64,000 nt of DNA from Hansfordia pulvinata (GCA_006538405.1 BJKQ01000029.1:1-64000); one strand, 5' to 3'; numbered from the stretch's first letter, positions 1 through 11,705 are shown. The notes: generated from the sequence alone by a model not told the origin. Numbers and translations are program-made.

Positions 1-690
1 CCGGCAACAAAGGCACGCAGGTTTACTGCAACCAAGGCAGCGTGCCCTGAGAGCAAACGTTTTGTTGTTCCTGTAGAAGTGTTCGAGTAGTTGAATCTCT
101 GCATGGATGGTGCGCGTCTTTCTCTTGGCCCGGAACTCGAGTAGGATACCCTCTTCCAATTGAGTTGTAGCACGTATCCTGTCGATGTAGTCTTGAAACT
201 TCTGCAGGGTTTCTCTCTTGTCCGACCTCAGCTTTGTATTCGGGTTCGGAACATCCTGCCCATGATTCCGTCCAATGTTGTATGCGGGTCAAGTTTCGGG
301 ATGGAAGCGATCTTTGTCCTTGGCACAAGGCTCACTGTCCAACTTTGTACCAGGACAGAAAGGTGAGTGACATCGTCAATGATTTGGATTGGGGTTCGGA
401 TGTGCAGCGCCAGTCTGCCAAAGTTATGACAGAATTTTCGAAAGCAATCTGGGTAATTGAAAATCATGAGCCCAGTGTTTTCGTGTGTCTCTTCTCTTCG
501 CTGTCTAAGCCGTTGAAATCCAAGTGTCTAGCGGTTTCCATATGCCATGCGACAGACGAGCAATGTATCGACATCTGGGCCGAAGATGAACTGTTCAGTC
601 CAAGTGCGCAGATCCGCTGTATTCATCAGCATCTTGAATGGTAGTTCGTTGCTGCATCATGTTTAACTCACGATTCGAGTCGGTTTTCTG
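1..690 (-). pseudogene. possible degenerate coding stretch downstream of the 694-1185 gene
   Basis: Minus-strand reading frames are open in pieces here but are broken repeatedly and switch frame. Just downstream of the 694-1185 coding segment the minus strand has a GTGAGT donor-like site near 680, so these pieces could be further exons or a decayed 3' part of that gene. No domain was recognised. Plus-strand open frames overlap the same stretch and have no better claim. Confidence 0.2.
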
Positions 691-693
691 CAA

Positions 694-1185
694 TCATTTG
701 GAGCACTCCGAAGCAAGCGAGCTGAGAAATTTAATGACCATGCGGCATCTTTTCTCAGCATGCCTGACACAGAATTCGATCAATCCGATCTCCTTCAAAT
801 GGTGCTTCTGATCTTCCACAGCTGTGATGTCCCTAATCTTATTCAATGCCGTATCCAGAAAAGATGCCAGGTCAGGGGAAGCCATTTCATTTGTCGCGAC
901 CCAGAAAACCACGCCGGCGTCTGTTTCCTCTACTGCGATAGATGTAGTGCTGCCTCCCCCTTTCTTATGGTCGCATATGAAAGAGAGGTCGTTCAGGAAC
1001 CGTTGACAGCGGCTTGTGATGGATGATGGGTCATGAGCTCTGGAAGGTCGAGGCCCTGGCTCTGTTCGAAGTAGTTTCAGTAGAATCAAAGGTTCATAAA
1101 AGCGATGGAGTAGTCTCTCATAAGGATCAAATCTAGGGCGTTTATTACCCTTCACTTTTTCAATGCAAGTCATCGTGCCGGACAT
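694..1185 (-). CDS. conserved fungal hypothetical protein (163 aa)
   Basis: An uninterrupted minus-strand frame of 163 residues starts at an ATG. It contains a pattern I recall from uncharacterised ascomycete proteins: a short segment with YEPLILLKLL, then PGPRPSRAHDPSS, then a CDHKKGG motif, followed by a hydrophobic FWVATN segment. The charged C-terminal third could be helical. No catalytic motif, signal peptide or membrane segment is visible. The frame ends at TGA at 694-696, and broken coding-like sequence follows, so the true gene may be longer and interrupted. The family assignment rests on memory of the pattern and the function is unknown. Confidence 0.5.
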   Translation of the reverse strand: MSGTMTCIEKVKGNKRPRFDPYERLLHRFYEPLILLKLLRTEPGPRPSRAHDPSSITSRCQRFLNDLSFICDHKKGGGSTTSIAVEETDAGVVFWVATNEMASPDLASFLDTALNKIRDITAVEDQKHHLKEIGLIEFCVRHAEKRCRMVIKFLSSLASECSK

Positions 1186-1440
1186 TGATGAAATCTCATG
1201 CGAAAAAAGTAGATACCAGCAGTTCTTGCAGTTGGTGGCGTTTCAGAAGATTGCCTCGGAATAAGAGAAGAAGTATGCAAATTGTTTACATTTCAAAAGT
1301 GCATCATGACACAGCGGGCTGATGGTGGGATTAAATACGGATTCTGTAATCTACTGCAATAACCCGGATCTTACATCCAAAGCCCTCGAACTTGACACCT
1401 ACAAAAATCATAATTGGGACTGCCTTGCAGAGGCACGCAT

Positions 1441-1620
1441 CCCGCATGCGCGCCTCCCGCAGGTGCGCCTCCCGCATGCGCGCCTCTCGCAGGTGCGCCT
1501 CCCGCATGCGCGCCTCTCGCAGGTGCGCCTCCCGCAGGTGCGCCTCCCGCAGGTGCGCCTCCCGCAGGTGCGCCTCCCGCATGCGCGCCTCCCGCAGGTG
1601 CGCTTCCCGCAGAAGATCCT
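1441..1620. repeat. 15-base minisatellite, twelve units
   Basis: Twelve consecutive 15-base units of the form CCCGCAGGTGCGCCT, with variants CCCGCATGCGCGCCT and a CTCGCAGGT form; the last unit is divergent. The unit length is a multiple of three and the array lacks stops, so frames on both strands read through as pentapeptide repeats (for example ACAPP/AGAPP on plus, REAHL on minus). I see no flanking coding sequence that makes any of these frames a convincing gene. Confidence 0.95.
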
Positions 1621-1934
1621 GCATTTACCCAGTACACTCATGCTGAGGCAGTCCTAGTTCTAGCGGATTCTCACTCCGTGACGCTATCTCATTCGGGCGT
1701 GCACTGTGAAACGTAAAACATGCTTACGTACTTGAAAAATAATAGGGAATGGCGAGTCTTCTGTGTCATCAGTAGGGTATATAAACGGCACGATCAAGCT
1801 TCGTCACGGGTAAATAGACAGACTGCATTTTTCATGTTAAGCTTTACGTTTGTTCGCTTACCGTGTCTGTGTGAATCGATCCTTTTTTGGTTCTTTTCGA
1901 ACGTACGACTTCTCGGCTGTCATTATTGAACGCT

Positions 1935-3593
1935 ATGGCGCCTCAAATTGCTTCCGCGACTAACGAAGTCTCGATGGTCAAATTTCGGCAACACATGAAG
2001 CTGCTCCACAGCCCCTTGGAGAGTGAAGACATGCGCCGTGATGATATCCTATCCAACTGTGTTATCATATCCCCGGCCCTAATCGACTCCAGAATCGACT
2101 CCAGTGGAAAAGGCCAGATGGCAAAACAGTATGGCCTCTCGGCCAAACTTTTGGATGGGGACGGAATTTGTGAAGATGATAGTCTCGTCACAAAGATACA
2201 GGACCCTCGAATCTTCTTCAACACGATGGCACCATCCAGCACGTTCATCTGCGGCGCCCAAGGTTCAGGGAAAAGCCACACGCTCGTGCCTCCTAGAAAA
2301 CTGCCTAGTTGCTTCTAGCGCTGCAAAGCTACAGAGGCCCCTCAGTGCCCTCGTTATGCACTACGATACATTCATTTCGGATGATGGTGGCTCGCCTTGT
2401 GAAGCGGCGTTCTTGTCGTCTATACCTTCGGTCAAGGTTCGAGTGATCTGTGCTCCATCAAATGCTGCTACCATCGAGGTATTGTTTACTGTTATCGGCT
2501 CTTCGATATGTTGTCAAAGCTGACAGCACTAGAGTACATACAAGCGCTTAGGCGTGGATGTCCAACCCCTTCAGATCAGAAGCGAAGATCTGAATAGCAA
2601 GAGAATGTTGGACCTCATGGCCTTCAACAACGAAAAAAACACAGCACCTCTTTACGTTCAGGTGATTCACCGAATTGTACGCGACATGAGGGTAGAGCAG
2701 CAGATAACCAACAGCCGCTTCGATTACGATGTGTTCAAGCAGCGCCTTCTATCCTCTGGCTTGTCTACAGCACAAACAGCTCCTTTGCAGCAAAGACTAG
2801 CCCTTCTTGAAAGCTTCATGGCCCCCGTCCTGCCATCTGCTAGCAAAAAGGCCAAACATAAACGGCAAGCAGGAACCGATTGGTACAACGAAGTGAGTCA
2901 CGTTTCAACAGACTCTGATCGCATTGCTTATGAGATACAGCCCGGCATGTTGACGATAGTGGACCTCTCCTGCCCATGTGTCACCCCCGAAACTGCCTGC
3001 CTACTATTCAACATATGTCTGAGTTTGTTCCTCGAGCAGGAAATCACATGCGGCCGGGTTGTCGCGCTTGATGAAGCTCACAAGGTAGGATTCCATAAAT
3101 CAAAGTAGGTGGCACTCAGAAATATTGATCATAACAGTACATGTCGACATCTCCAGAGTCAACAGTATTAACGAACACACTCCTGTCGACTGTGCGCCTG
3201 CAGCGCCATTTGGGAGCCCGCGTGGTCATTTCCACTCAAGAGCCATCAATCTCTCCCGCCTTGCTTGATCTTTGCTCAATGACAATTGTTCATAGATTCA
3301 CATCTCCCGCCTGGATGCAGGTTTTGCATAAGCATTTGGCAGCATGGTCCTCTGATCCCAGTTCTTCAGAGAACGGGGGCAGTAATTACATGAAAAGCAA
3401 AGAATGGCATTTGCAGCTTCTCAGAAAGATTGTTTCGTTGAGAACGGGGGAAGCATTGATTTTCTCTCCATTTGCGATAGGAAATCTAGCAAGAAATGCT
3501 CATATGGGGAACTCAATCCAGTCCGCTTACATGCGGGTTAGAATTCGGGCGCGTCTTTCATCAGATGGTGGGAGAAGCGTACTGGTCGAGTAG
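1935..3593 (+). pseudogene. HerA/FtsK-like P-loop NTPase, fungal family, one frameshift
   Basis: Three exons are supported by clean splice sites in matching phase: 1935-2478, 2545-3084 and 3138-3593. Exon 1 encodes a Walker A loop, GAQGSGKSHT, near 2265. Exon 2 ends in a Walker B-like segment, VVALDEAHK. Exon 3 opens with an arginine/sensor-like stretch ARVVISTQEPS, which recalls the HerA/FtsK/VirB4 branch of ATPases. The protein matches an ascomycete family of uncharacterised P-loop NTPases that I recognise by its overall pattern. Just after Walker A (about 2283-2290) the frame changes without a possible intron, so as written the gene is broken; otherwise all exons are open to the stop. It may be a recent pseudogene or an assembly indel. 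Cellular role unknown. Confidence 0.75.
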
Positions 3594-4260
3594 AGATCTT
3601 CGAATTGAAAGCAAACTTCAAATAACTTCTTTCTGTTTCAACCATATGTCCTGATACTGGTGACACATCTTTTTATTCCCACTTGTTAAGGTACTTGAGG
3701 AAATAATCCTCACAAAATTTATCGCGTGTACTGCCCCCTGCTGATTGCAGTTGTATCTCGAAGTTCACCTTAGTATGCTGAATGATATGACTACCTGCAT
3801 ACCATCCCGATTGTGCCCTCGGAACGCTTGCAGCCACCTCCCGTATCATTGGACGAAGCCGACCCATTTTTACAACACCCGGATCAAATTGAGCAGCATG
3901 TCTATCGCTATCAGTCTACATGGAGACCAGAAAACTATGGCGTAGTGAGTGGGTGAATTCCAACACTGCGAGAGCTCTTGATTTCCCTTTTCCTCTTTCT
4001 TCCTTTTGTGCAGACTTCACGGACAAAAAACATAAGACAGCAACAAGAGGAAACAAAACAATAGGCGTCGTTTTTTTTTATATCGTGGAGCCCGCGATTC
4101 GTTGAGGCCTTGGTGAATGCAGCTGCAACTTAACATTGATGCAAACCCCAGCCGACCAGTTCACTTGATGGCTTCTTCCCTCGAACTCAAATCTTGGGCA
4201 CTATCATAGGAGCCAAATTAAAAAAATGTGTTAACTGCAGAAAGGAAGCCGCTTATAGAT
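3594..4260. other. no recognisable gene
   Basis: Only short overlapping frames on both strands and homopolymer runs, including a T run near 4071. Nothing supported. Confidence 0.5.
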
Positions 4261-4880
4261 CTAATTTTGGAATACTGCGATCAGTATGGGCTGGAAGGTT
4301 TTAATGAGTCGCCCTACCATAACATGGCCCACTTTGAAGAGTTTCTCTCCCAAGAAACGTTTGATTTTGTGTACGAACTGCTCTGGTAGCCGTTCAACAA
4401 AAGTCAAAATTTTGCCCTCAATATCCCTGGTCACCAATGCGTCTCTCCTTCTAATTGACTCATCCTGACAAACATACTCTCGGTTCATCCCGTGCTCCGC
4501 GACATTCCCCCAAACAAATGCGACGTGACGAACGACGATAACCCTGCCGTCGTGTGGCAGACCCTCCTTGCAGCCTATATAAGTAATATTTATTACACCA
4601 TGATGCCGGTGTTCACAAAAGCGAGACGGCAGAGATGGTTTCCATGCCGCAGAGGAAGCAACTTGTACGTTCCAGGGGCTACCTCGTCGCTATGAGCATC
4701 ATCGTCGTCCACATCTTCACCCAACTTTTCATCCTTCATTTATTCCACTTGTTCGCCATAACCTGCCGTTACTCTGTCGTCCATAATTCGTGGCAAGCTG
4801 TCGCCCGGGTTATGGCTGCTGAAATGCAACGACTCTTTCGAGATGCCGACCTGGCAAAAGACGACCTAGTTGAGTCATGA
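4261..4880 (+). pseudogene. relic of a fungal multi-pass membrane protein (C-terminal part)
   Basis: From 4540 the plus strand reads WQTLLAAYISNIYYTMMPVF, then after a one-base frame change near 4610 continues as HKSETAEMVSMPQ followed by a long hydrophobic membrane segment (about 4690-4770) and the tail RYSVVHNSWQAVARV. The order of a YY...LP/P.F segment, a single membrane helix and a terminal NxWQAV(A/S)xV motif is the pattern of the C-terminus of a large uncharacterised ascomycete membrane-protein family. The stretch before 4490 has in-frame stops, although it reads protein-like (NESPYHNMAHFEEFLSQ) and may belong to another relic. No start or complete N-terminal part is present. Confidence 0.45.
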
Positions 4881-6297
4881 ATACGGAGGGGGGCTTTTAT
4901 CTCTTCCACCCCTTCCGGGCCAATCAGGAATCAGACCGATACGGAGGAGCCGATAGTCAGACTGGGTCTCACTCTGGATGGTTGGATTTATATTGGTTGC
5001 GTGTAGTGTAGCAATGATAGATAAGCAGACATACAGGTGCCTTCGGGTTTGTGGCATTTCCAGCTCAATTCCAGGGTTAAAGCTACGGTCACTTAACCAT
5101 TCATTGTTACTTGACCCATGGTGTTGAGAGTGGCATGGGAAAGATCCTTGGGCCGGCGCCGCTAGCCCAGAGACACGCGAGAATCGGCAGTTATCACGTG
5201 GTCTCTCTGAAAAAGAAGTGTACGATCAACTAATCACTATGTCCACGCAATCATTAATTGGCTCCGACGAACAGTATCAATCCTTCAAACAATATGATCC
5301 TTTCCTGCATCTTTCATACTGCTATCGAGTCTCGCATATTCTCAAAAACTCAGTCACTGCTCTTATTTTGTCTCTCAGGAAACAGCATGTGCCCAGTGTA
5401 GTTGCCGTTCTCGTCGTAATAGATGTGAGCAGCCTGAGATTTGTTTGAGCGTCCTGGGCCTCGCGTTTAAGTCCAACACCAACATCGCCAACATCGCCAA
5501 TGTGGGTTTAGAAGCACTTTAGCAAGACCATCTACCTGACCGAAATCTTTGTCTCGTTACCAGCCCCAATCGCAACGTGTATCTGCACGTTCAAGAGAAC
5601 AGCCATTACCTGTTTTCCCGATCCAGAAAAAGTCAAGAACAGGCTGAAAGCTATATTTTGCAATCTTGAAGGGCGTATTTTTCTTTCGAGACCGAAATAG
5701 TAATTCGGTTAAAAAGAGCGTCGTTTACTGAACTAAACCCCGCTTCGTACGTACGCACATGCAAGTCGTATTACTATCCGGCCGAGCTTACCATTTGTTC
5801 CGCGATTTGTGGGACCCGCGCAGTACACAAGATTTCGATCTCTAGCCCACGAACTCTTGTTGGCCCGTTCCAGGACTAGGCAATGTCCATTATTACTTGT
5901 GTGTTGGCGCTAGCATAGATATGCAGCATCTCATACTCCACTGTCCTTATCCATGTCAATCGCCCAGCCAGTAAGCAGTGGCGTCATGTCCTACAGTACA
6001 GGGATTATTTTTCCTCGTAGCGCTATCTGGTGAGCTAAGTTGTTCTAGTCTTCTCGGAAATAATGTACCATCAAGAGAACTATGATCTCACCCTGGACAG
6101 GAGCATATGGTGACGTGCCACAGCCAACTGATCATATCTGAGTGGTGCCTGCAGTCGTTGTTGTCATGTGCAATTACATCTTGGCCCCCGTCAAGTCGAG
6201 TGATGCAGCATTGTAAATCCGTTACGTTTGGCACTGCCACTATTTACCATGTCACTTGGCATCCACACGCCCACTCTCCACACTCTTCACAGGACGG
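4881..6297. other. no recognisable gene
   Basis: About 1.4 kb with only short unsupported frames. It lies where a dynamin-like gene would be expected if copy A of the module were complete, but no dynamin-like peptide was found on either strand. Confidence 0.5.
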
Positions 6298-7131
6298 TTA
6301 CGTGAGTTCCAGTACAGACAAAATAGCGAGAAAACAAGGTAGCAAACTTTCAAATTCGCGGCTCAAATCATGTCTTCGACTTGACTTCTTATCCACCTCT
6401 GACAAAATGGTATAGTTGACTTGTAAGGATACATATAGAGGATTGAGGCTATCGGAGCTGTCCCAGAACATTGTCTCTACGTCGTCACGCTTGTATTGTA
6501 CATATTCGTAGGGTTTGTCATCTGTCAAACCCTCAATAAATATCCCCTTATTCTTTGCCGGAATTTATCATCGGCGAAAATCTTGCTCACAAGGAGAGGC
6601 CCCGATCCGGATCGAATGTCTTACAGTTGGAGCTGGACCCGCGGTGCAGGAAGCTCCAGTATGCTCGACAAGCCCGCATATAATCTACAAATATCCCAGC
6701 GTTTTGAACAATGGCTGCGATTAAACCATGTAGTAAACTGACAGCTATCTTGATAGCTGACCATCCAGGGACCAAGCTCCGAACGGCGTGTCACCCACGG
6801 CGTTTTGCGTCAGAAAGTCGTCATTTCGAGGGCGGGCTTGAAGCGAAGAGATGCTTCGCAATCGACGAGGGAAACGTATTTTTTGGACCTACATGTGAGC
6901 ACAAAGTCTATTGCGTTTGGATCCTGGTGGTCGGTTGTGATAAAGTTCGCCATGCATTGTGATATCTTCCCCCCTGATGACCTGGACAACGGACGGCTTT
7001 TTGTGCCCGAGGTGGTCGAATATCTGGTAAACAGCGCCAGTGCCTTCAAATATAGTTGGCGAGGGCTTGCATTGATTTGAAGCCAGCGACCCATGGTTGC
7101 AACAACAGGGTTCATAATTTGATTTCATCAA
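6298..7131 (-). pseudogene. patatin-like protein relic, N-terminal region only (module copy A)
   Basis: Minus-strand frames here line up, in order, with the N-terminal exon of the gene at 54256-56671. Matching pairs are FDHLGHKKPSVVQVI with FDDLGDAAPCVIQVI, LVDCEASLRFKP with LVDSGAALRYKP, VPGWSAIKIAVSLL with IPGASIFPAAVSLL, and ETMFWDSSDSL with EKLFWDSFESL. The pieces sit in different frames, so several indels have accumulated. The RING-like and patatin-like parts that follow in the other copy are missing. The relic is transcribed away from the X gene that starts at 7484, the same divergent layout as in copy B, which shows that the pair was duplicated as a unit. Confidence 0.75.
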
Positions 7132-7483
7132 GCGTCGACTCTTTCAGAGACGCTGGTACATAACACACGAGGTATGACCTGCTTTGGACGTGAGTTGTAC
7201 CAGGTTCCACAATCGTCTGGGCGTGCTCCACCTGCCCCACTGGTAGTGACCAAACCTGAAAACGGACACGCTGCAAGGTCCACCAGGTTCGGAAAACCGA
7301 TTCCAGGCGCAACAAAAACCACGTTCGTCGATTAGGTGCTTCATCTGCGTTCTCCACGCAGATATAACTATCGCACCCGGAGAGCCGAAGAAAAAAAGAA
7401 CAGAAGCTCGCCATAAAGCGAACACTTTATTGAAAAGCAAAGGTCTTGCTCACTGAGTCGCTTCATGTCATTTCAACTGAACG
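7132..7483. promoter_or_regulatory. intergenic space between divergent genes of copy A
   Basis: This sits between the divergent patatin relic and gene X, so it should hold the ancestral promoters of both. Minus-strand frames are open for about 100 codons in places, so a lost first exon of the patatin gene is possible. No promoter motif stands out. Confidence 0.3.
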
Positions 7484-9523
7484 ATGTTGCGCTCACGTCG
7501 CAAGAACGACGAGACTGTCTTTGATAAAGACCAGTTCGAATTTTGGAGAAGCTGAGAAAGGCAAAGAGTGCCTATGACATACGCGAGGAAGAATACGAGA
7601 TTGTCTTGTCCAAGAAGAAGAATGCCGATGGAAATCTCACCAAAGAGGCTTGCAATGACATTCTGGATTGGATCCGAGGCCATTCCAGAAAAGGCAAGAT
7701 GTCCAGGCCTCCACCCTACCTAAAAGGCGCTAACGACGCGACAGAAAAGGAAGGTCAACGTGCTCAAACGGGCCTTTCCGCGACGAAACGCAGTCGTTTG
7801 GAACGCGATCAGTCAGAGGAAGAGATTCGACAAAGGCCAGCTGTCAGCCGCCCGATAAAACAGTTGCGCTCAGAGATTTCCACTGAAAAAAGGGAGCACC
7901 AAGCATCTGACACTGGGGTCGAAATCAGAGAAGGACCTTCTTTGGGTCGCCCGAACAAGAAATTCCGCCCGGATGCTCCTGCGTCGAAGCGAGGGCGTCA
8001 AGATTCAGATCTTGAAGTGAAGATCAGAGAAGCACCTTCAACCAACCGCCCGAGCAAGAAACCCCGCCCTGAGCTAGCAAAGGAACTTGATCAGCACACC
8101 GAGGCTTCACATCCACAGGCGGTTACTGCGGCTACTCAGGAAGGGAAAAAGCTCACGAAGCCCTTTTCCAAGTTTGCCGGCGAGAAAGGTATTTTCAGCT
8201 CTTTCGGTAACTCAGATACTCGCGGTGAGCGTGCCAGGTCTCCAAGGGTCGCTCTTCAGCAACAGCCAGTTCACGATGGCCCTCCTGCAAGAGACGGCCA
8301 AGACAGGTCACCGGTTGACCGGAGTACGAAAGGGCATTTGCTACAAAGTCGCCAAAGATTTCAATCCCACGTTGAAAGCGGCGCGGAATCGGAAGAAACG
8401 CAGCAAAAAGTCCAGGCCCGACGCTCCCCAGGTCTCTTACCTCGACAACAGACAATTCCAAATGGGCCGTCCCAGGACGAAAGAGGCATGAGGACAGGAG
8501 CCGTTCAATCTTTAGTTTCTATGACTAAGTCGGGACACTCGCAACCAAGCTTACTTGATGACCACAAGCTTGAAAAAATCTTGAAATCGTTCCCGCCTAG
8601 GCTTCCCACGGGAGAGGAACTGCAGAACACCGTTTCCAGCCAAGCCGTTGGAAAATGCATTACTTGGATATTGTCTCCGGGACAAAGTCGATGCACTCAT
8701 TATTGGGCTCACGCCACGCGGCCAGCTTCTGGTTGCATTCCAGGGCAGAAACCCAGACTTTCCTGGGTATCAAGCAGGTGCACTAGTTCCTGCGTCTGAA
8801 TGTCGACAGGAAAAGACGGCTTGGATCGCAAGTCGCGGCTCATCACCTTTGGAGTATCGGACTGCTGATAGCTTCAGTGGGAAAAAGTTTTCTGACTTCG
8901 ACTTACTCCTTGTTGCCAGCGCCCCAGATCGAGGCAACGTGAGCAAGGAACGGGTGGTTTATCCCGTCACTGTCATTTTGGGGAAATTCCGGGATGAGGA
9001 TTTCGTCACCATCACTCTGAGATCTACGTTCAACTGGGTTTATGGCCAGAGGAAAACAGAATTTACGTATGCAAGGCACCGAGCCCGAGATGGCACCCCA
9101 CAGCCTCATGCGGCTATCTCGAAGGGCTTGATCCCGGACTCAACCGGCATGTTGCCGTTCGAAGCGCCAGTGCTGGTACAGTCTATAGAAGACACCAACA
9201 AAGTCAAACCAACAACCTATCAATCGATAACACCAAGTGCGGGGCGAGGGTTCGCACGAACAGTGTCAAGATCTCCCGCTTCGGACCAAGAAATGTCGGA
9301 CGTAGAGTCAGAATCCAGCGTCCACCAGCAGTCCAAGGGAGGCTGGACCCCCCGTTCTGGAACAACAGCTGTCACTTCTCCATCACAGACGCCTGATCGC
9401 ACCCTTACCGCGACAGACTCCAAACATCCGATGATGGGTGGTTCCAGATCTTCTCCCAAGAGGCCAGGCAGGAGAGTTCGCTACGACCTGGAAGCTCCTG
9501 CTTCGGATTCGGGGGGCGATTAG
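7484..9523 (+). pseudogene. protein X, basic repeat protein of unknown function (module copy A), nearly complete
   Basis: The probable start is the ATG at 7484 (MLRSRRKNDETVFDKDQFE), because copy B begins MLSTRRRDDGPMLDAARF at 56971. A one-base loss near 7537 then moves the frame to the long open stretch from 7543. The N-terminal third is charged and contains three imperfect tandem repeats of about 33 residues (roughly 7780-8080), each ending in a (S/G/N)RPxKxxRP motif. A second frame change near 8660-8680 leads into a globular-looking C-terminal domain: VDALIIGLTPRGQLLVAFQG, then FPGYQAGALV, then VTITLRSTFNWVYG. A Ser/Pro-rich tail ends at 9523. No known domain was recognised. The lysine/arginine-rich repeats would suit a nuclear protein, but that is inference. 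Confidence 0.65.
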
Positions 9524-10251
9524 TACACAGAAGCGGTAAGTTTCACGTTCTAAGTCAAATTGGTGTTCGCGCCTGTTCCCAAGCACCTACTAATTCACGA
9601 ACAGTGTCTGATTTACCATTATCGTCTGTCTTTCTGTTATTTACCCGCGTCTGTTTCCGTTCGTCACTGCTGTATTTGACTGGTACTCAATGTAGCTGGT
9701 TCTCACTGTTTGTGTATGTGGGTTTTGTGCATTCTTATCATATTCGCCTGTCGCTACCACACTTCGACGTTTTCGGTCCAGTTTAGTTTATACACTGTCG
9801 CTACCACTAAATTCAATTCGTCCTTGCTGAACATAATACATTCACATCGTGGCCTGCATGATAGCGGCCCTGATCCGCGCTAATATCTGATATTTAAAGA
9901 TTTGATATGTCTGACAATGGCAAGTTGTTGCATGAAAGTCGAGGTTCGGCACGGATCCCAGCTTCTCACGCGAACACACAGCCAATGCGGGGCTGTGAAG
10001 ATTTCTGGGTCATATATTGGAGGGCTGCTACTATAGCCCATTTTAATCTAAACCTGCAAGCGAGGGCAAGTGGCGCCAGCTGCGAGCTACTGGCGATGAC
10101 GCGTTACTGTAGCGGTACGGCCTTGCCATCCACAGAATTTGACCAACCTACCGCTGATGGATCGCTGTAGAGCCAACGCGGCTGCCCTGAAGGCATCAGA
10201 AGGCTCCCCCATCTCGTCGGCCACGTTCCTCGCCGTCTCCGGGACACCATC
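9524..10251 (+). promoter_or_regulatory. 3' flank of X and promoter region of the JmjC-like gene (copy A)
   Basis: The first part is pyrimidine-rich and looks like a 3' flank. Near the end, ATGGATCGCTGTAGAGCCAA at about 10156 corresponds to ATGGATTGCTATAAAGCCAC at 59078 in copy B, about 86-89 bases before the two start codons. The TATAAA of copy B reads TGTAGA here, so the copy A TATA-like box looks mutated. Confidence 0.4.
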
Positions 10252-11705
10252 ATGAGTGTCCAACAATGCAGCTTGTGCCTCCAGAAATTCAGCCAAAATT
10301 CCTTCCCTCGCCACCAGCGACAACCTCATGCCCGCTGCAACCGATGTCTGGTAGTTTTCTACGGGGCCAAAGCTCGACGCCACAATTGCGCCCGGCGAGA
10401 TCCCGGGCGCCAATGCACCCTCTGCAAGGCATCATTTGTCAGAAGCAATGCCCTGGAGAAGCATATCAAACTGGCTCATGAACCGGTCCGATGTGGGAAA
10501 GTGATTCTTCAGAGTCAGGCAAAGTCACACATTCTGAACTGTCACATCTGCAGTCAGTGGTCCAACGTCGTTCAGAAATATCGTCGGAGCGCAGAAGCAG
10601 CCATACAAACGGCGAAAAGCGATCTGGGCAGTCTGCTCGATGATGCTTCAAGCCAGTCTCGCCTGCAGAAGGAGGGCCCTGCCTTCCTTGAGATCATTCA
10701 AAAATGTACTGTCGGACATCCTTTATCGGCAGCCGGCTACATGTCGAAAGACAACTTTGACGACGATGAATTTGTTGTTTGCTCAAACGAAGAAGCGAGA
10801 AGCATATTGGAGAAGTCAAGCCCAAAAGTACCACTCATGATTCCCGCAGAGCTGATGAAAATATGTTCTGTCTTTCTATGGATTCCTTCGTCACATATCT
10901 ATCGTCCTTCCCAACTCTCGACGTTCACGACTTCCAACAAAGATATGACAGATCTACCCCTTGGCTACCCCCAAGTCCCTGCCATCACGAACGGCCATCC
11001 GAAAATGCAAGACCCGGCTCACGGTCCGATCAACATGTTGAATCTCGGTGGCTGCAAGCCCCATCCGACTCCATCTTGCCTGACTTCATTGCCCTCTTAC
11101 TCTGTCATGGAAATCGCCAAGACGGAGAGTGGGAAGATGGATTCACCCGTCGCAATAGACTTGCTTGACTCGACGCGATTCCAATTATGTGCCAAGAAAG
11201 GCGCTTTTTCGATGCCACACATTGATCGTCATGGCGTCATGACCACGGTGTTCACCGACTGCGGCGAGAAGCTGTGGCCAGTGTGGCATTCACGCATCCT
11301 TTCGGACTGGGCATCATCGAGCACGATGCAGCTAGGAGCTCCTATAGGGATCTATCTGTATCCCGGATGCCTTCTCATTCAGCCAAGCGCGACAATCCAT
11401 GCACCGTATTCCCTTACTAACGTGGTCATGAGTGGAACTATGCATTGGGACAGCAGGAAATCCTACGAGTTCTGCAGCTGTCGAAGCTAGAGGCGAATTC
11501 CCATTCGTCACCAACGAAGATACCGCGATGGATTTCATTCCGAAAATAAGACATATTTTGAAACTTTGGGAGAAAGAGTGTTTGCCCTGGTCATGGGGCT
11601 CTACCGTTGATATCGAAGAATGCAGAAAGATTGTCAAGGTATGTACCTGCTCACTGTTGCTGGCTCGTCTCTAATCTGAATTAGTGGTTTGAGAATTTCA
11701 GTTAG
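10252..11705 (+). pseudogene. C2H2 zinc-finger plus JmjC-like protein (module copy A), frameshifted
   Basis: The start at 10252 (MSVQQCS) is supported by copy B (MNTEQCA at 59176). The N-terminus has Cys/His pairs, including a classic C2H2 finger CTLCKASFVRSNALEKHIKLAH (C-x2-C-x12-H-x4-H; about 10414-10480). The C-terminal half is JmjC-like: HIDRHGVMTT supplies an H-x-D pair (about 11221), and PSATIHAPYSLT a distal His (about 11390), the usual iron-ligand arrangement. The tail VTNEDTAMDFIPKIRHILKLWE follows. Frame changes occur between about 10830 and 11000 and again twice near 11460-11500, so the copy as written is broken. A last intron (11639-11684) leads to a terminal exon ending at 11705. 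Expected role: 2-oxoglutarate oxygenase-type nuclear protein; inferred from motifs. Confidence 0.65.

Noticed and set aside
1331..1716. Five overlapping long frames across the 15-base repeat
   Set aside because: They are open only because the unit length is a multiple of three and lacks stops; no frame has supporting sequence outside the array.
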